The translations under genes and the position numbers were made by a program. Shown piece after piece: positions 44,037 to 52,306 of a stretch of DNA of 64,000 nucleotides. Source of the DNA: Mycolicibacterium iranicum (GTDB lineage: Bacteria; Actinomycetota; Actinomycetes; Mycobacteriales; Mycobacteriaceae); NCBI RefSeq assembly GCF_001650495.1, contig NZ_LWCS01000029.1, forward strand, positions 19,088 to 83,087, written 5' to 3'. The stretch's first letter is position 1; each line of letters begins with the position of its first letter. The notes under the pieces were generated by a model. That model was given only the letters and a program-made list of their open reading frames with translations, ran no database searches and had not been told where the DNA came from.

Positions 44037-44922
44037 GGTTGTTCGTCGCGAAGGTGTCGCACTTGGCGGGGTCGCCGGTCTGGTAACCGGTGGTGAACCA
44101 CTTCTGGCGTTGCGCTGACGAACCGTGCGTCCACGATTCGGGGTTCACCCGTCCCGTGGCCGCCTCCTGGATGCGGTCGTCGCCCACGGCGGAGGCCGCA
44201 GACAGTGCATCGGCGATGTCTTTGTCGGTCAACGGTTCCAGGAACGGAACGTCGGTGCCTTCCTGCTTGGTGATCGCCGCATAGTGTGCCCAGACTCCGG
44301 CGTAGCAGTCGGCCTGCAGTTCGGTGCGCACACCGCCGCCGGTCGGCCCCGTGGGGTCTTGCTGCGCACGGCCCAGCACACCCTGCAGGTTCTGAACGTG
44401 ATGGCCGAATTCGTGGGCGACGACGTACTCCTGCGCGAAGGGACCACCGCTCGATCCGAATTGATCCCGCAGGGTGTCGAAGAAACCCACGTCGAAGTAC
44501 GCGGTCTGATCACCGGGGCAGTAGAACGGGCCGACATCGCTGCTGGCGAAGCCGCATCCCCCGGTGTCGACACCGCTCTCGAACAGTTCGATCCGCGGTC
44601 GGGTGTAGTCCGGCATCAATTGTGCCCATACGCCGTCGAGGGAGTTGCCCGTCGCGACCACCCGGCACTGCACGATGGAGTTGGCGTCCTCCCCGGTCTT
44701 GCATTGACTCAGGTCGAACCCGGGAGCCTCCACGCCCTGGGTGTCCGCCTGCTGCTGCTGCGGCATCACCGAGCCGGGGTCGACACCCAGAAGCAGCGCC
44801 ACCACCACGATGACCAGCCCGCCCAGTCCGCCGCCGATCGCGATGCCCCTGCCGGGGCCACGGCCGCCGCCGCTGCTCGATGTGGTGCTGGTGTCGATTC
44901 GCATGCCCTCGTTGAAGGTCAT
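44029..44922 (-). CDS. YpfJ-like neutral zinc metallopeptidase, membrane-anchored
   Basis: A 297-residue protein: a short cytoplasmic, Gly-rich N-terminus, one membrane helix (about residues 27-48, GGLGGLVIVVVALLLG), then an extracytoplasmic domain with VVAHEFGHHVQNLQG (HExxH zinc motif) and ELQADCYAGVWAH supplying the third ligand. This is the KPN_02809/YpfJ family and the counterpart of Rv2575. Cys residues in the catalytic domain (CKTG, QCRV, GCGF, YCPG) could form disulphides. It is upstream of, and coupled to, the DUF885 gene. The substrate is unknown. Confidence 0.9.
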   Translation of the reverse strand: MTFNEGMRIDTSTTSSSGGGRGPGRGIAIGGGLGGLVIVVVALLLGVDPGSVMPQQQQADTQGVEAPGFDLSQCKTGEDANSIVQCRVVATGNSLDGVWAQLMPDYTRPRIELFESGVDTGGCGFASSDVGPFYCPGDQTAYFDVGFFDTLRDQFGSSGGPFAQEYVVAHEFGHHVQNLQGVLGRAQQDPTGPTGGGVRTELQADCYAGVWAHYAAITKQEGTDVPFLEPLTDKDIADALSAASAVGDDRIQEAATGRVNPESWTHGSSAQRQKWFTTGYQTGDPAKCDTFATNNLG

Positions 44923-44986
44923 CGCGCCACCTCCGTCTGCTGTTCGCCGGCCCGCCTGGCGTCCAGGCGAGTCCAGCTTCGCACAC

Positions 44987-44992
44987 TAGGAT
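44987..44992 (+). promoter_or_regulatory. -10 element for leaderless esterase mRNA
   Basis: TAGGAT ends 8 bases before the GTG at 45000, the spacing expected when transcription starts at the first codon. No ribosome binding site precedes the GTG. Confidence 0.4.
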
Positions 44993-44999
44993 TCGGCGT

Positions 45000-46487
45000 G
45001 TGGTCGTCGTTGCCGGAGATTCCACCGTCCTGTCCACCCCGTCCGGCGATCTTCGTGGCGACATCGAAGGCGGCATCGGGGTGTGGCGCGGAGTGCCCTA
45101 TGCCGAGCAGCCGATCGGGCAACGGCGGTTCGTGGCGCCGGAGCCGCTCACACCGTGGACGGGTGTCCGCGACGCCACCGAGCACGGGCCGCTGCCGCCG
45201 CAGGCGAAGTCGTTTGTAGGTGGGGGTCGCGACGACCCGAAGGCGCGGGACGAGGCGTGCCTGACGCTGACCGTGTGGTCGCCGGACACCACGGCGTCGT
45301 TGCCGGTGATGGTGTGGATTCCCGGCGGCGCGTTCGTCTACGGCGCGGGGCAGTTCCAGTTCTACAACGGGTCGCGGCTGGCGGCCAACGGCAATGTCGT
45401 CGTCGTCAACGTGACCTACCGGATCGGGGTCTTCGGCGGATTCGAGCTCGGTGACCTCGGCGACGGGTTCGACGACAACCTCGCCTTGCGGGACCAGATC
45501 TGCGCGCTGCGCTGGGTGCGCGACAACATATCGGCGTTCGGCGGCGACCCCGACCAGGTCACGGTGTTCGGTGAGTCGGCGGGAGCGACGTCGGTGCTGG
45601 CGCTGATGTCCGCACCGGAGGCGACCGGGTTGTTCCACCGCGCCATCGCGCAGAGCCCAGCGTTGCCGTTGATCGCCGATCGCGAGTTCCGCGCCGCCGG
45701 TACCCGTGAGTTCGTGCGCCGTCTCGGAGTCGATGCCGCCGAGTTGAAGGTGCTTCCGCAGCGCCAGCTCCGCCGTGCCGCAGGCATCCTGCAGCTCAAG
45801 AGCACCCGGACCACGCCGACCCTGGCCTACGGGCTCACCCACGGTACCGATCTGTTGCCGCTGCACCCGGTGGAGGCGGCGCGCCGGGGCGCTCTCGCGC
45901 AGGTGCCGCTGATCATCGGTACGAACAGCCACGAAGCGTCGATGTTCGCCTGGACGAAGCCGCCGATGTTGCCGACCACCCGGGCGTCGATCGACAACTA
46001 TTTCGCCAGGGCGGCGCCGCACGCCAAACAGCAGGTGCTCCAGGCATATCCGGGTTATCCGCGGCGAAGCGCCCTCGTGGCCATCGGGTCCGACGCCATG
46101 TTCGGCGGCCCCACGTGGGCCTTCGCCGATGCGTATTCCGAGCACGCGCCGACGCAGATGTACCGGTTCGACCATTTCGGGATAAGCCTGCGGATGCTGG
46201 GTCTTGGGGCCACGCACGGCAGCGAGATCGTGCATGTCCATCACAGCTACACGTCGTTCGTCGGGCGCAAGCTGCATCCGCTGGGCCGCCGCATCCAGCC
46301 AGGTGTGGGACGCCGGATGCAGCGCGCCTGGCTGGATTTCGCCAAAGACACCCAGGACGCCGACACCGACCACTGGCCGCTGTACGAGACCGGCAAGCGC
46401 TTGACACGCCTGATCACCTCCACCCGCGACGTCATGTCCTCCGACCCCGATGAGCAGCGGCGTTCCGCCTGGGCAGCGGTGTACTAG
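45000..46487 (+). CDS. Type B carboxylesterase
   Basis: A 495-residue esterase of the PnbA/LipT group: GVPYAEQPIGQRRF near the N-terminus, VMVWIPGGAFVYG for the oxyanion hole, TVFGESAGATSVLALMS with the nucleophile serine, IGTNSHEASMF with the acid and GATHGSEIVHVH with the catalytic His. It would hydrolyse carboxylic esters. No signal peptide. The start is GTG at 45000. Its stop codon overlaps that of the convergent SRPBCC gene within the palindrome CTAG. Confidence 0.9.
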   Translation: MVVVAGDSTVLSTPSGDLRGDIEGGIGVWRGVPYAEQPIGQRRFVAPEPLTPWTGVRDATEHGPLPPQAKSFVGGGRDDPKARDEACLTLTVWSPDTTASLPVMVWIPGGAFVYGAGQFQFYNGSRLAANGNVVVVNVTYRIGVFGGFELGDLGDGFDDNLALRDQICALRWVRDNISAFGGDPDQVTVFGESAGATSVLALMSAPEATGLFHRAIAQSPALPLIADREFRAAGTREFVRRLGVDAAELKVLPQRQLRRAAGILQLKSTRTTPTLAYGLTHGTDLLPLHPVEAARRGALAQVPLIIGTNSHEASMFAWTKPPMLPTTRASIDNYFARAAPHAKQQVLQAYPGYPRRSALVAIGSDAMFGGPTWAFADAYSEHAPTQMYRFDHFGISLRMLGLGATHGSEIVHVHHSYTSFVGRKLHPLGRRIQPGVGRRMQRAWLDFAKDTQDADTDHWPLYETGKRLTRLITSTRDVMSSDPDEQRRSAWAAVY

Positions 46488-46999
46488 GCCGGGTTACCGG
46501 GCAAGGCGAACCGTTCGTCGGTGTAGCGCCGCAGGTTGTGCAGGAAGCCCTGGAACATGCGGCTCATGACGGGCTTCCCGGCGAGCAACCCGAACCGGCC
46601 GGCGAGTCCGTTGGGTTTCATCGCCATGATCCAGGTCAGGTGGCACCCCTCGGGGGTGGGGACGATTCGGTAGTCTTCGGCGAACGCCGAGATGCTGCCG
46701 GTGCTGGCGGCGTTGAAGCGAAATGCCATACGCGTGAACGGTTCCCACGCCAGAAAGACCTCGTCGCCGGTGATTCCGCCGCGCATGTCGACGGTGCGCG
46801 TCGTGCCGATGCCGCGCGGTTCGGGGCTCGTCCATGCGACGTTGGTGATGACGCTGGCCCAGCGCGGCCATGATGTCTCGTCGGCCAGGACCTCGAAAAG
46901 CTGCTCGGGGGTGATGGCCAGGTCGACGGTGCTGACGAACCGGTACGGCGCGGTGTCGACGAAATCGAGGTCGACGCGCTCGCAGGCATGCATGGCCAT
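46484..46999 (-). CDS. SRPBCC-fold (polyketide cyclase/START-like) protein
   Basis: About 171 residues: RFVSTVDLAITPEQLFEVLA followed by DETSWPRWA is the typical first strand and helix of the SRPBCC fold, which binds hydrophobic ligands in a deep cavity. It matches Rv2574 in position. Start uncertain: in-frame ATGs lie at 47005, 46999 and 46993 and none has a clear ribosome binding site. Divergent from aspS. Confidence 0.8.
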   Translation of the reverse strand: MAMHACERVDLDFVDTAPYRFVSTVDLAITPEQLFEVLADETSWPRWASVITNVAWTSPEPRGIGTTRTVDMRGGITGDEVFLAWEPFTRMAFRFNAASTGSISAFAEDYRIVPTPEGCHLTWIMAMKPNGLAGRFGLLAGKPVMSRMFQGFLHNLRRYTDERFALPGNPA

Positions 47000-47144
47000 A
47001 CACATTAGGCCATGGTGGTCGGTCTGAGCGCTGTGGCCGTAGCGGCAGGTCGAATCCGGTGGATCAGGTCCCTCTAGACTGGTCAGTCGCTGCGAAGTCT
47101 CACCTGTCGCTGCGCCCGCCCCATCCCGTCTGTAAGGAGTTCCC

Positions 47145-48932
47145 GTGCTGCGCACCCGCACCGCCGGTTCATTGCGGCCTGCTGACGCCGGTCACACGGT
47201 GACGCTGGCCGGCTGGGTGGCGCGCCGTCGCGACCACGGTGGCGTCATCTTCATCGACCTGCGTGACGCGTCCGGGGTCTCGCAGGTGGTGTTCCGCGAA
47301 GGCGAGGTGCTCAACCAGGCGCACCGGCTGCGCTCGGAATTCTGCGTCGCTGTCACCGGCGTCGTCGAGGTCCGGCCCGAAGGAAACGCGAACCCCGAGA
47401 TTCCCACCGGCGAGGTCGAGGTCAACGCGACGTCGTTGACGGTGCTGGGGGAGAGTGCCGCACTGCCGTTCCAGCTCGACGAGACCGCAGGCGAAGAAGC
47501 CCGGTTGAAGTACCGCTACCTCGATCTGCGCCGCGAAGGCCCGGGGCATGCAATCCGGTTGCGCTCCAAGGTGAATGCCGCCGCCCGCGGTGTGTTGGCA
47601 CAGCATGATTTCGTCGAGATCGAGACGCCGACGCTGACTCGCTCGACGCCCGAGGGTGCCCGCGACTTCCTGGTGCCCGCTCGCCTGCAGCCCGGCTCGT
47701 TCTACGCGTTGCCACAGAGCCCCCAGTTGTTCAAGCAGCTGCTGATGGTGGCGGGAATGGAGCGCTACTACCAGATCGCGCGCTGCTACCGCGACGAGGA
47801 CTTCCGCGCCGACCGCCAACCCGAGTTCACCCAGCTGGACCTCGAGATGAGTTTCGTCGACGCCGACGACGTCATCGCGGTGTCCGAAGAGGTGCTGAGG
47901 GCGCTGTGGGCGTTGATCGGCTACGACCTGCCGCTGCCGTTGCCGCGGATCAGCTATGCCGACGCGATGCGCCGATTCGGGTCGGACAAGCCCGACATGC
48001 GCTTCGGCCTGGAGCTCGTCGAGTGCACGGAGTACTTCGAGGACACGCCGTTCCGGGTGTTTCAGGCCGACTACGTGGGCGCTGTCGTCATGCCCGGAGG
48101 GGCGTCGCAGCCGCGGCGCACGCTGGACGGCTGGCAGGAATTCGCCAAGCAGCGCGGCCATCGGGGGCTCGCCTACGTGCTGATCGGAGACGACGGCGAA
48201 CTGGGCGGACCCGTTGCGAAGAATCTCTCGGACGCCGAACGGGACGGGCTCGCTGCCCACGTCGGGGCGAAGCCGGGCGATTGCGTGTTCTTCTCCGCGG
48301 GATCGGCGAAGACGGCCAGGGCGCTGCTCGGCGCAACCCGCATCGAGATCGCGAAACGCCTCGACATGATCGATCCGCAGGCGTGGGCGTTCACCTGGGT
48401 GGTCGACTTCCCGATGTTCGAGCCCGCCGCCGACGCGACCGCGTCCGGGGACGTCGCCGTCGGTTCGGGTGCCTGGACCGCGATGCACCACGCCTTCACC
48501 TCACCGACGCCTGAATCGGAGGCGACGTTCGACACGGACCCCGGCAGCGCGCTGTCCAACGCGTACGACATCGTCTGCAACGGCAACGAGATCGGCGGCG
48601 GATCGATCCGTATCCATCGCCGCGACGTCCAGGAGCGGGTGTTCGCGATGATGGGCATCGACCACGAGGAAGCTCAGGAGAAGTTCGGATTCCTGTTGGA
48701 CGCGTTCACTTTTGGCGCACCGCCGCACGGTGGCATCGCCTTCGGCTGGGACCGCATCGTGGCGCTGCTCGCCGGCGTCGACTCGATCCGTGAGGTGATC
48801 GCGTTCCCGAAGTCCGGCGGCGGCGTCGACCCGCTCACCGATGCGCCCGCCCCGATCACTCCGCAGCAGCGCAAAGAATCGGGCATCGACGCCAAACCGG
48901 TCACGAAGGAAAGCGCACCGAAGGAGGCCTAG
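47145..48932 (+). CDS. aspS: Aspartyl-tRNA(Asp/Asn) synthetase
   Basis: A 595-residue class II synthetase: an N-terminal OB-fold anticodon domain (VTLAGWVARRRDHGGVIFID), motif 2 RCYRDEDFRADRQPEFTQLD, the bacterial GAD insertion and motif 3 FGWDRIVALLAG. In mycobacteria, which lack asparaginyl-tRNA synthetase, this enzyme also mischarges tRNA-Asn for amidotransferase correction. GTG start behind AAGGAG; TAGACT at 47075-47080 is a plausible -10. Confidence 0.96.
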   Translation: MLRTRTAGSLRPADAGHTVTLAGWVARRRDHGGVIFIDLRDASGVSQVVFREGEVLNQAHRLRSEFCVAVTGVVEVRPEGNANPEIPTGEVEVNATSLTVLGESAALPFQLDETAGEEARLKYRYLDLRREGPGHAIRLRSKVNAAARGVLAQHDFVEIETPTLTRSTPEGARDFLVPARLQPGSFYALPQSPQLFKQLLMVAGMERYYQIARCYRDEDFRADRQPEFTQLDLEMSFVDADDVIAVSEEVLRALWALIGYDLPLPLPRISYADAMRRFGSDKPDMRFGLELVECTEYFEDTPFRVFQADYVGAVVMPGGASQPRRTLDGWQEFAKQRGHRGLAYVLIGDDGELGGPVAKNLSDAERDGLAAHVGAKPGDCVFFSAGSAKTARALLGATRIEIAKRLDMIDPQAWAFTWVVDFPMFEPAADATASGDVAVGSGAWTAMHHAFTSPTPESEATFDTDPGSALSNAYDIVCNGNEIGGGSIRIHRRDVQERVFAMMGIDHEEAQEKFGFLLDAFTFGAPPHGGIAFGWDRIVALLAGVDSIREVIAFPKSGGGVDPLTDAPAPITPQQRKESGIDAKPVTKESAPKEA

Positions 48933-49077
48933 CCGCCGGATGTGCCGCGATACGATCCGCCGGTGCAGCTGAGCGGAAGCCGTCGCGATCGGGGCGCACC
49001 ACGGTGTTGGCCGCGTGGTGGCGGCAGACGCGAGGCGAAGCCGGAATAGATAACCCGCCGACGAAGCTGGACAGGAA

Positions 49078-49539
49078 ATGACTGATTCTGATTCCGGCGT
49101 CGACAAGTCGGCGCTCGTCTCCGACACGGCGGCGCTCGATGAGTTCAACCGCAACATCGTCGAGGAATTCCGCGCCAACGGCGGCAAGGTCGGCGGGCCG
49201 TTCGAGGGCGGCACGCTGCTGCTCCTGCACACCACGGGCGCCAAGTCCGGCAAGTCACGGCTTTCGCCGCTGGCCTATCTGATGATCGACGGCAAAAAGA
49301 TCATCGTCGGGTCGTACGCGGGTGCGCCGAAACATCCGGCGTGGGTGCACAATCTGCGCGCCCACCCGAAGGCCTTCATCGAGATCGGTACCGAGGCCTA
49401 TGACGTCGACGTTCGGGAACTGCCCGAGGACGAGCGTGACGCCACGTACCCGAAGCTGACGGAGCTGGCACCCGTCTTCGCCGAGTACCAGGCCAACACG
49501 ACGCGGGCCATCCCGCTCTTCGAGCTCATCCGCGCCTAG
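49078..49539 (+). CDS. F420-dependent nitroreductase-family (Ddn-like) protein
   Basis: A 153-residue protein of the deazaflavin-dependent nitroreductase/FDOR-B family. LLLLHTTGAKSGKSRLSPLA and GAPKHPAWVHNLRAHPKAFI are the F420-phosphate and split-barrel signatures also seen in M. tuberculosis Ddn; PELTELAPVFAEYQ-like C-terminal sequence follows. It corresponds in position to Rv2570. These enzymes reduce quinones or other hydrophobic acceptors with F420H2; the particular substrate is not predictable. The 145-bp spacer after aspS (48933-49077) shows nothing distinctive. Confidence 0.88.
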   Translation: MTDSDSGVDKSALVSDTAALDEFNRNIVEEFRANGGKVGGPFEGGTLLLLHTTGAKSGKSRLSPLAYLMIDGKKIIVGSYAGAPKHPAWVHNLRAHPKAFIEIGTEAYDVDVRELPEDERDATYPKLTELAPVFAEYQANTTRAIPLFELIRA

Positions 49540-49540
49540 C

Positions 49541-49589
49541 GAATCGGGCGCGTTGGACGACGCGAGGCATCGTTTTGCGCGCCCGATTC
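49541..49589. terminator. Long hairpin between convergent genes
   Basis: The 12-base arms gaatcgggcgcg (49541-49552) and cgcgcccgattc (49578-49589) are perfect complements with a 25-base loop. They fill almost the whole 55-bp gap between the Ddn-like gene and the convergent thiolase. Confidence 0.55.
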
Positions 49590-49594
49590 ACCGA

Positions 49595-50794
49595 TCAGAG
49601 CCGTTCGATGATGGTGGCGTTGGCCATGCCGCCGCCCTCGCACATCGTCTGCAGCGCATAGCGCCCGTCGCGCTGCTCCAAGGCGTTGACGAGCGTGGTC
49701 ATGATGCGTGCGCCGCTGGCGCCGAGCGGATGTCCGATCGCGATCGCGCCGCCGTTGATGTTGGTCCTCGAAAGAAGGTCGGAGTCAGATTCTCCGCCGA
49801 TTTCTTTGGCCCAGCTCAGCACGACCGGGGCGAACGCCTCGTTCACCTCGAACAGGTCGATATCGGACAGTTTCAGCCCCGACCGCGCCAGCACCTTCTC
49901 GGTGGCGGGGATGACACCGGTCAGCATGTAGAGCGGGTCCGAGCCGACCGCGACGGTGGTGTGGATCCGGGCCAGCGGGCGCAGGCCCAGCCTGCGAGCC
50001 GCCGCGCCGCTGGCGATCATCACCGCGGCACTGCCGTCCGACAGCGGCGACGAGTTGCCCGGCGTGATCTGCCAGCCGATCTGCGGGAAGCGCGCGCCGA
50101 TGGCCTCGTTGTAGAAGGCGGGCTTGAGCCCGGCCAACGTGTCGACAGTGGTGTCGGGCCGGATGATCTGGTCGTGCGTCAGACCCGCGATGGGAGCCAG
50201 TTCGTTGTCGAAGAGCCCGTCCTTGGTCGCCCGGGCGGCGTTCTGGTGGCTTTGGGCCGAGAACTCGTCGAGCTGGGTGCGCGACAGGTTCCACTTGGCG
50301 GCGATCAGTTCGGCGCTGATGCCCTGGGCCACCAGGCCGTCGGGGTAGCGCGCCGCCATGTCGAGTCCGAACGGGTTGCTGCCGGGCAGCACCGAGGATC
50401 CCATGGGGACTCGGCTCATCGATTCGACGCCCGCGGCGACGACGATGTCGTAGGCCCCGGCCATCACGCCTTGCGCCGCGAAGCTGATGGCCTGCTGGCT
50501 GCTGCCGCACTGCCGATCGACGGTGGTGCCGGGCACGGTCTCGGGGAAGCCCGCACCGAGCAGCGCGTTGCGGGCGATGTTGACGGCCTGGTCGCCGACC
50601 TGGGTCACCGCGCCGGCGATGACGTCGTCGATCTCGGCCGGATCGACCCCGGTTCGTTTCGCGAGCTCCCGCAGGCTGTGCGCCAACAGGTCGGCGGGAA
50701 GCACGTCGTGCAGTGCGCCGCTGGCCTTACCCTTGCCGACGGGGGTGCGTACCGCGCCGACGATGACGGCGTCGCGGTCCGAATATTCGGTCAT
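49595..50794 (-). CDS. Acetyl-CoA C-acyltransferase (thiolase)
   Basis: A 399-residue degradative-type thiolase that cleaves 3-ketoacyl-CoA. DRQCGSSQQAISFAAQGV carries the nucleophilic Cys, NGGAIAIGHPLGASGARIMT the His, and CEGGGMANATIIE the second Cys. Mycobacterial FadA-type. I chose the ATG at 50794 because TAGGAG precedes it; upstream in-frame codons reach 50851 but overlap the operator region. It is divergent from an HxlR regulator that probably controls it. Confidence 0.92.
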   Translation of the reverse strand: MTEYSDRDAVIVGAVRTPVGKGKASGALHDVLPADLLAHSLRELAKRTGVDPAEIDDVIAGAVTQVGDQAVNIARNALLGAGFPETVPGTTVDRQCGSSQQAISFAAQGVMAGAYDIVVAAGVESMSRVPMGSSVLPGSNPFGLDMAARYPDGLVAQGISAELIAAKWNLSRTQLDEFSAQSHQNAARATKDGLFDNELAPIAGLTHDQIIRPDTTVDTLAGLKPAFYNEAIGARFPQIGWQITPGNSSPLSDGSAAVMIASGAAARRLGLRPLARIHTTVAVGSDPLYMLTGVIPATEKVLARSGLKLSDIDLFEVNEAFAPVVLSWAKEIGGESDSDLLSRTNINGGAIAIGHPLGASGARIMTTLVNALEQRDGRYALQTMCEGGGMANATIIERL

Positions 50795-50849
50795 GCTTAC
50801 TCCTAAGATGACTCGCCGCTGAGTACTGCTCTCTATACTTAGATGTAAC

Positions 50850-50857
50850 ACCTAGGT
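50850..50857. promoter_or_regulatory. Candidate HxlR operator in divergent spacer
   Basis: acctaggt is a perfect 8-bp palindrome, preceded 12-20 bp to the left by the related acttagatgt. The site lies between the thiolase start (50794) and the HxlR start (50892), in an AT-richer stretch. Confidence 0.35.
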
Positions 50858-50891
50858 TCAGTCACAACAACCCAGCCGTGGAGTGATGTAC

Positions 50892-51362
50892 ATGACAGTC
50901 CTGCAGGGACAGCTGGCCGACCGCACCACCTGGTCGGCGGTCGGCCGTTGCCCGATCGAGAAGACGATGGCACTGGTGGGCACCAAGTCGGCCATGCTGC
51001 TGATGCGCGAGGCCTACTACGGCACCACCCGTTTCGACGATTTCGCACGGCGCGTCGGCATCACCAAGGCGGCGACGTCGGCGCGGTTGTCCGAACTCGT
51101 GGAGGCGGGGCTGCTGACCAAGCGCCCCTACCGCGAACCGGGACAGCGGGCGCGCGACGAGTACGTCCTCACCGAGGCAGGGACGGAGTTCATGCCGGTG
51201 GTGTGGGCGATGTTCGAGTGGGGTCGCAAACACATCGACGACACGCCACTGCGGATGACGCACCTGGGCTGCGGCGCTCAGGCGAGCGTCGAGATCGTCT
51301 GCACCGAGGGGCATTCCGTCCCGCCTGACGAGCTCGGCATTCGGCTCGTCAGGAGGAAGTGA
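50892..51362 (+). CDS. HxlR-family transcriptional regulator
   Basis: A 156-residue winged-helix protein of the HxlR type: GRCPIEKTMALVGTKSAMLL contains the conserved early cysteine of the family, and TTRFDDFARRVGITKAATSA followed by RLSELVEAGLL is the DNA-binding motif. ATG at 50892 is favoured by GGAG eight bases upstream; GTG 50883 and ATG 50886 are alternatives. HxlR proteins often sense electrophiles or quinones through the Cys. Likely regulator of the divergent thiolase. Confidence 0.85.
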   Translation: MTVLQGQLADRTTWSAVGRCPIEKTMALVGTKSAMLLMREAYYGTTRFDDFARRVGITKAATSARLSELVEAGLLTKRPYREPGQRARDEYVLTEAGTEFMPVVWAMFEWGRKHIDDTPLRMTHLGCGAQASVEIVCTEGHSVPPDELGIRLVRRK

Positions 51363-51366
51363 CTTT

Positions 51367-51429
51367 CGCCGAAACTGCATTCCGTGCGACGAAAACGCAA
51401 GAAATCGCGCGTGGAATGCAGTTTCGGCG
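51367..51429. terminator. 17-bp inverted repeat between convergent genes
   Basis: The arms cgccgaaactgcattcc (51367-51383) and ggaatgcagtttcggcg (51413-51429) are perfect complements around a 29-base loop, between HxlR and the BtpA-like gene. They are longer than needed for a terminator. A dispersed REP-like element is an alternative. Confidence 0.6.
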
Positions 51430-51440
51430 GTAGGGCGTGA

Positions 51441-52262
51441 TCACGCCAACGTGGCGCGGAACTCCCTGGCAGCTCCCATCAGCTCCTCGACCCGCGACTT
51501 CTCGGCGGCGTTGGCGAACACCCCGTCCTTTTTGAAGTAGGTGCCGACCACGGCGCCGTCGGCGATGCCGAGCTGGGCCGCGACGTTCTCGGCCCGCACG
51601 CCCGTGTTGACGAACACCGGGACCTCGCCGGCGGCGGACTTCACGATCCGCAGCGCCTCGGTGTCCGTCGGGGCACCGGCCGTGGCGCCCGAGACGCAGA
51701 TGGCGTCAGGGAGGGTGGCGAACACCGTCGTCCGTGTGATGGAGGCCAGGTCGCGCTCGGCAAGGTAGGTGGCGGACTCGGGGACGATGTTGAAGAGCAG
51801 CTTGACGTTCGATCCGCCGACGCGGGCGCGGTGGCGTGCGACCTCGCCGACGTTGGTGTTCCACAACCCGAAGTCGCTGGCGTAGACGCCCGTGAAGATC
51901 TCACGCACGAATTTCGCACCCGTGGCCACGGCGAGATCGATCGATGCGCGGCCGTCCCACAGCACGTTCACGCCGTAGGGAACCGAGATGTCGGGCAGCA
52001 GTTCACCGATGATCCGCGCCATCGTGATCGCGGTGATCGGTTCGGTCTCGGTCAGGTACGGCAGGCTGAACTCGTTGCTGATCATCACGCCGTCGACGCC
52101 GCCGCTCTGCAGCGCTTCGAGTTCTGTGCGGGCCCGCGCGACGACGGCGGCGATGCCGCCTGCGGAGTCGAAGCCGGGATCACCGGGCAGCGCGGACAGA
52201 TGGAGCATGGCGATGACGGGCTTCGTGACGTTGAAGACGTCGTCGAGCCAAGTGGTGGTCAC
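51441..52262 (-). CDS. BtpA/SgcQ-family TIM-barrel protein
   Basis: A 273-residue protein starting at GTG 52262 behind AGAGAGG. KPVIAMLHLSALPGDPGF, GGVDGVMISNEFSLPYLT, VPYGVNVLWDGRASIDLAVA and FVNTGVRAENVAAQL are BtpA/SgcQ family signatures. BtpA was named from photosystem I assembly, but SgcQ-type members occur in sugar operons and their reaction is not established. Here it is the last gene of a transporter-kinase-dehydrogenase operon, which argues for a metabolic role such as an aldolase- or isomerase-like step. Confidence 0.82.
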   Translation of the reverse strand: MTTTWLDDVFNVTKPVIAMLHLSALPGDPGFDSAGGIAAVVARARTELEALQSGGVDGVMISNEFSLPYLTETEPITAITMARIIGELLPDISVPYGVNVLWDGRASIDLAVATGAKFVREIFTGVYASDFGLWNTNVGEVARHRARVGGSNVKLLFNIVPESATYLAERDLASITRTTVFATLPDAICVSGATAGAPTDTEALRIVKSAAGEVPVFVNTGVRAENVAAQLGIADGAVVGTYFKKDGVFANAAEKSRVEELMGAAREFRATLA

Positions 52263-52306
52263 TGAAGTGCCTCTCTCTAGCGGGAAAACGGGGTACGGCC
52301 GGCGGC

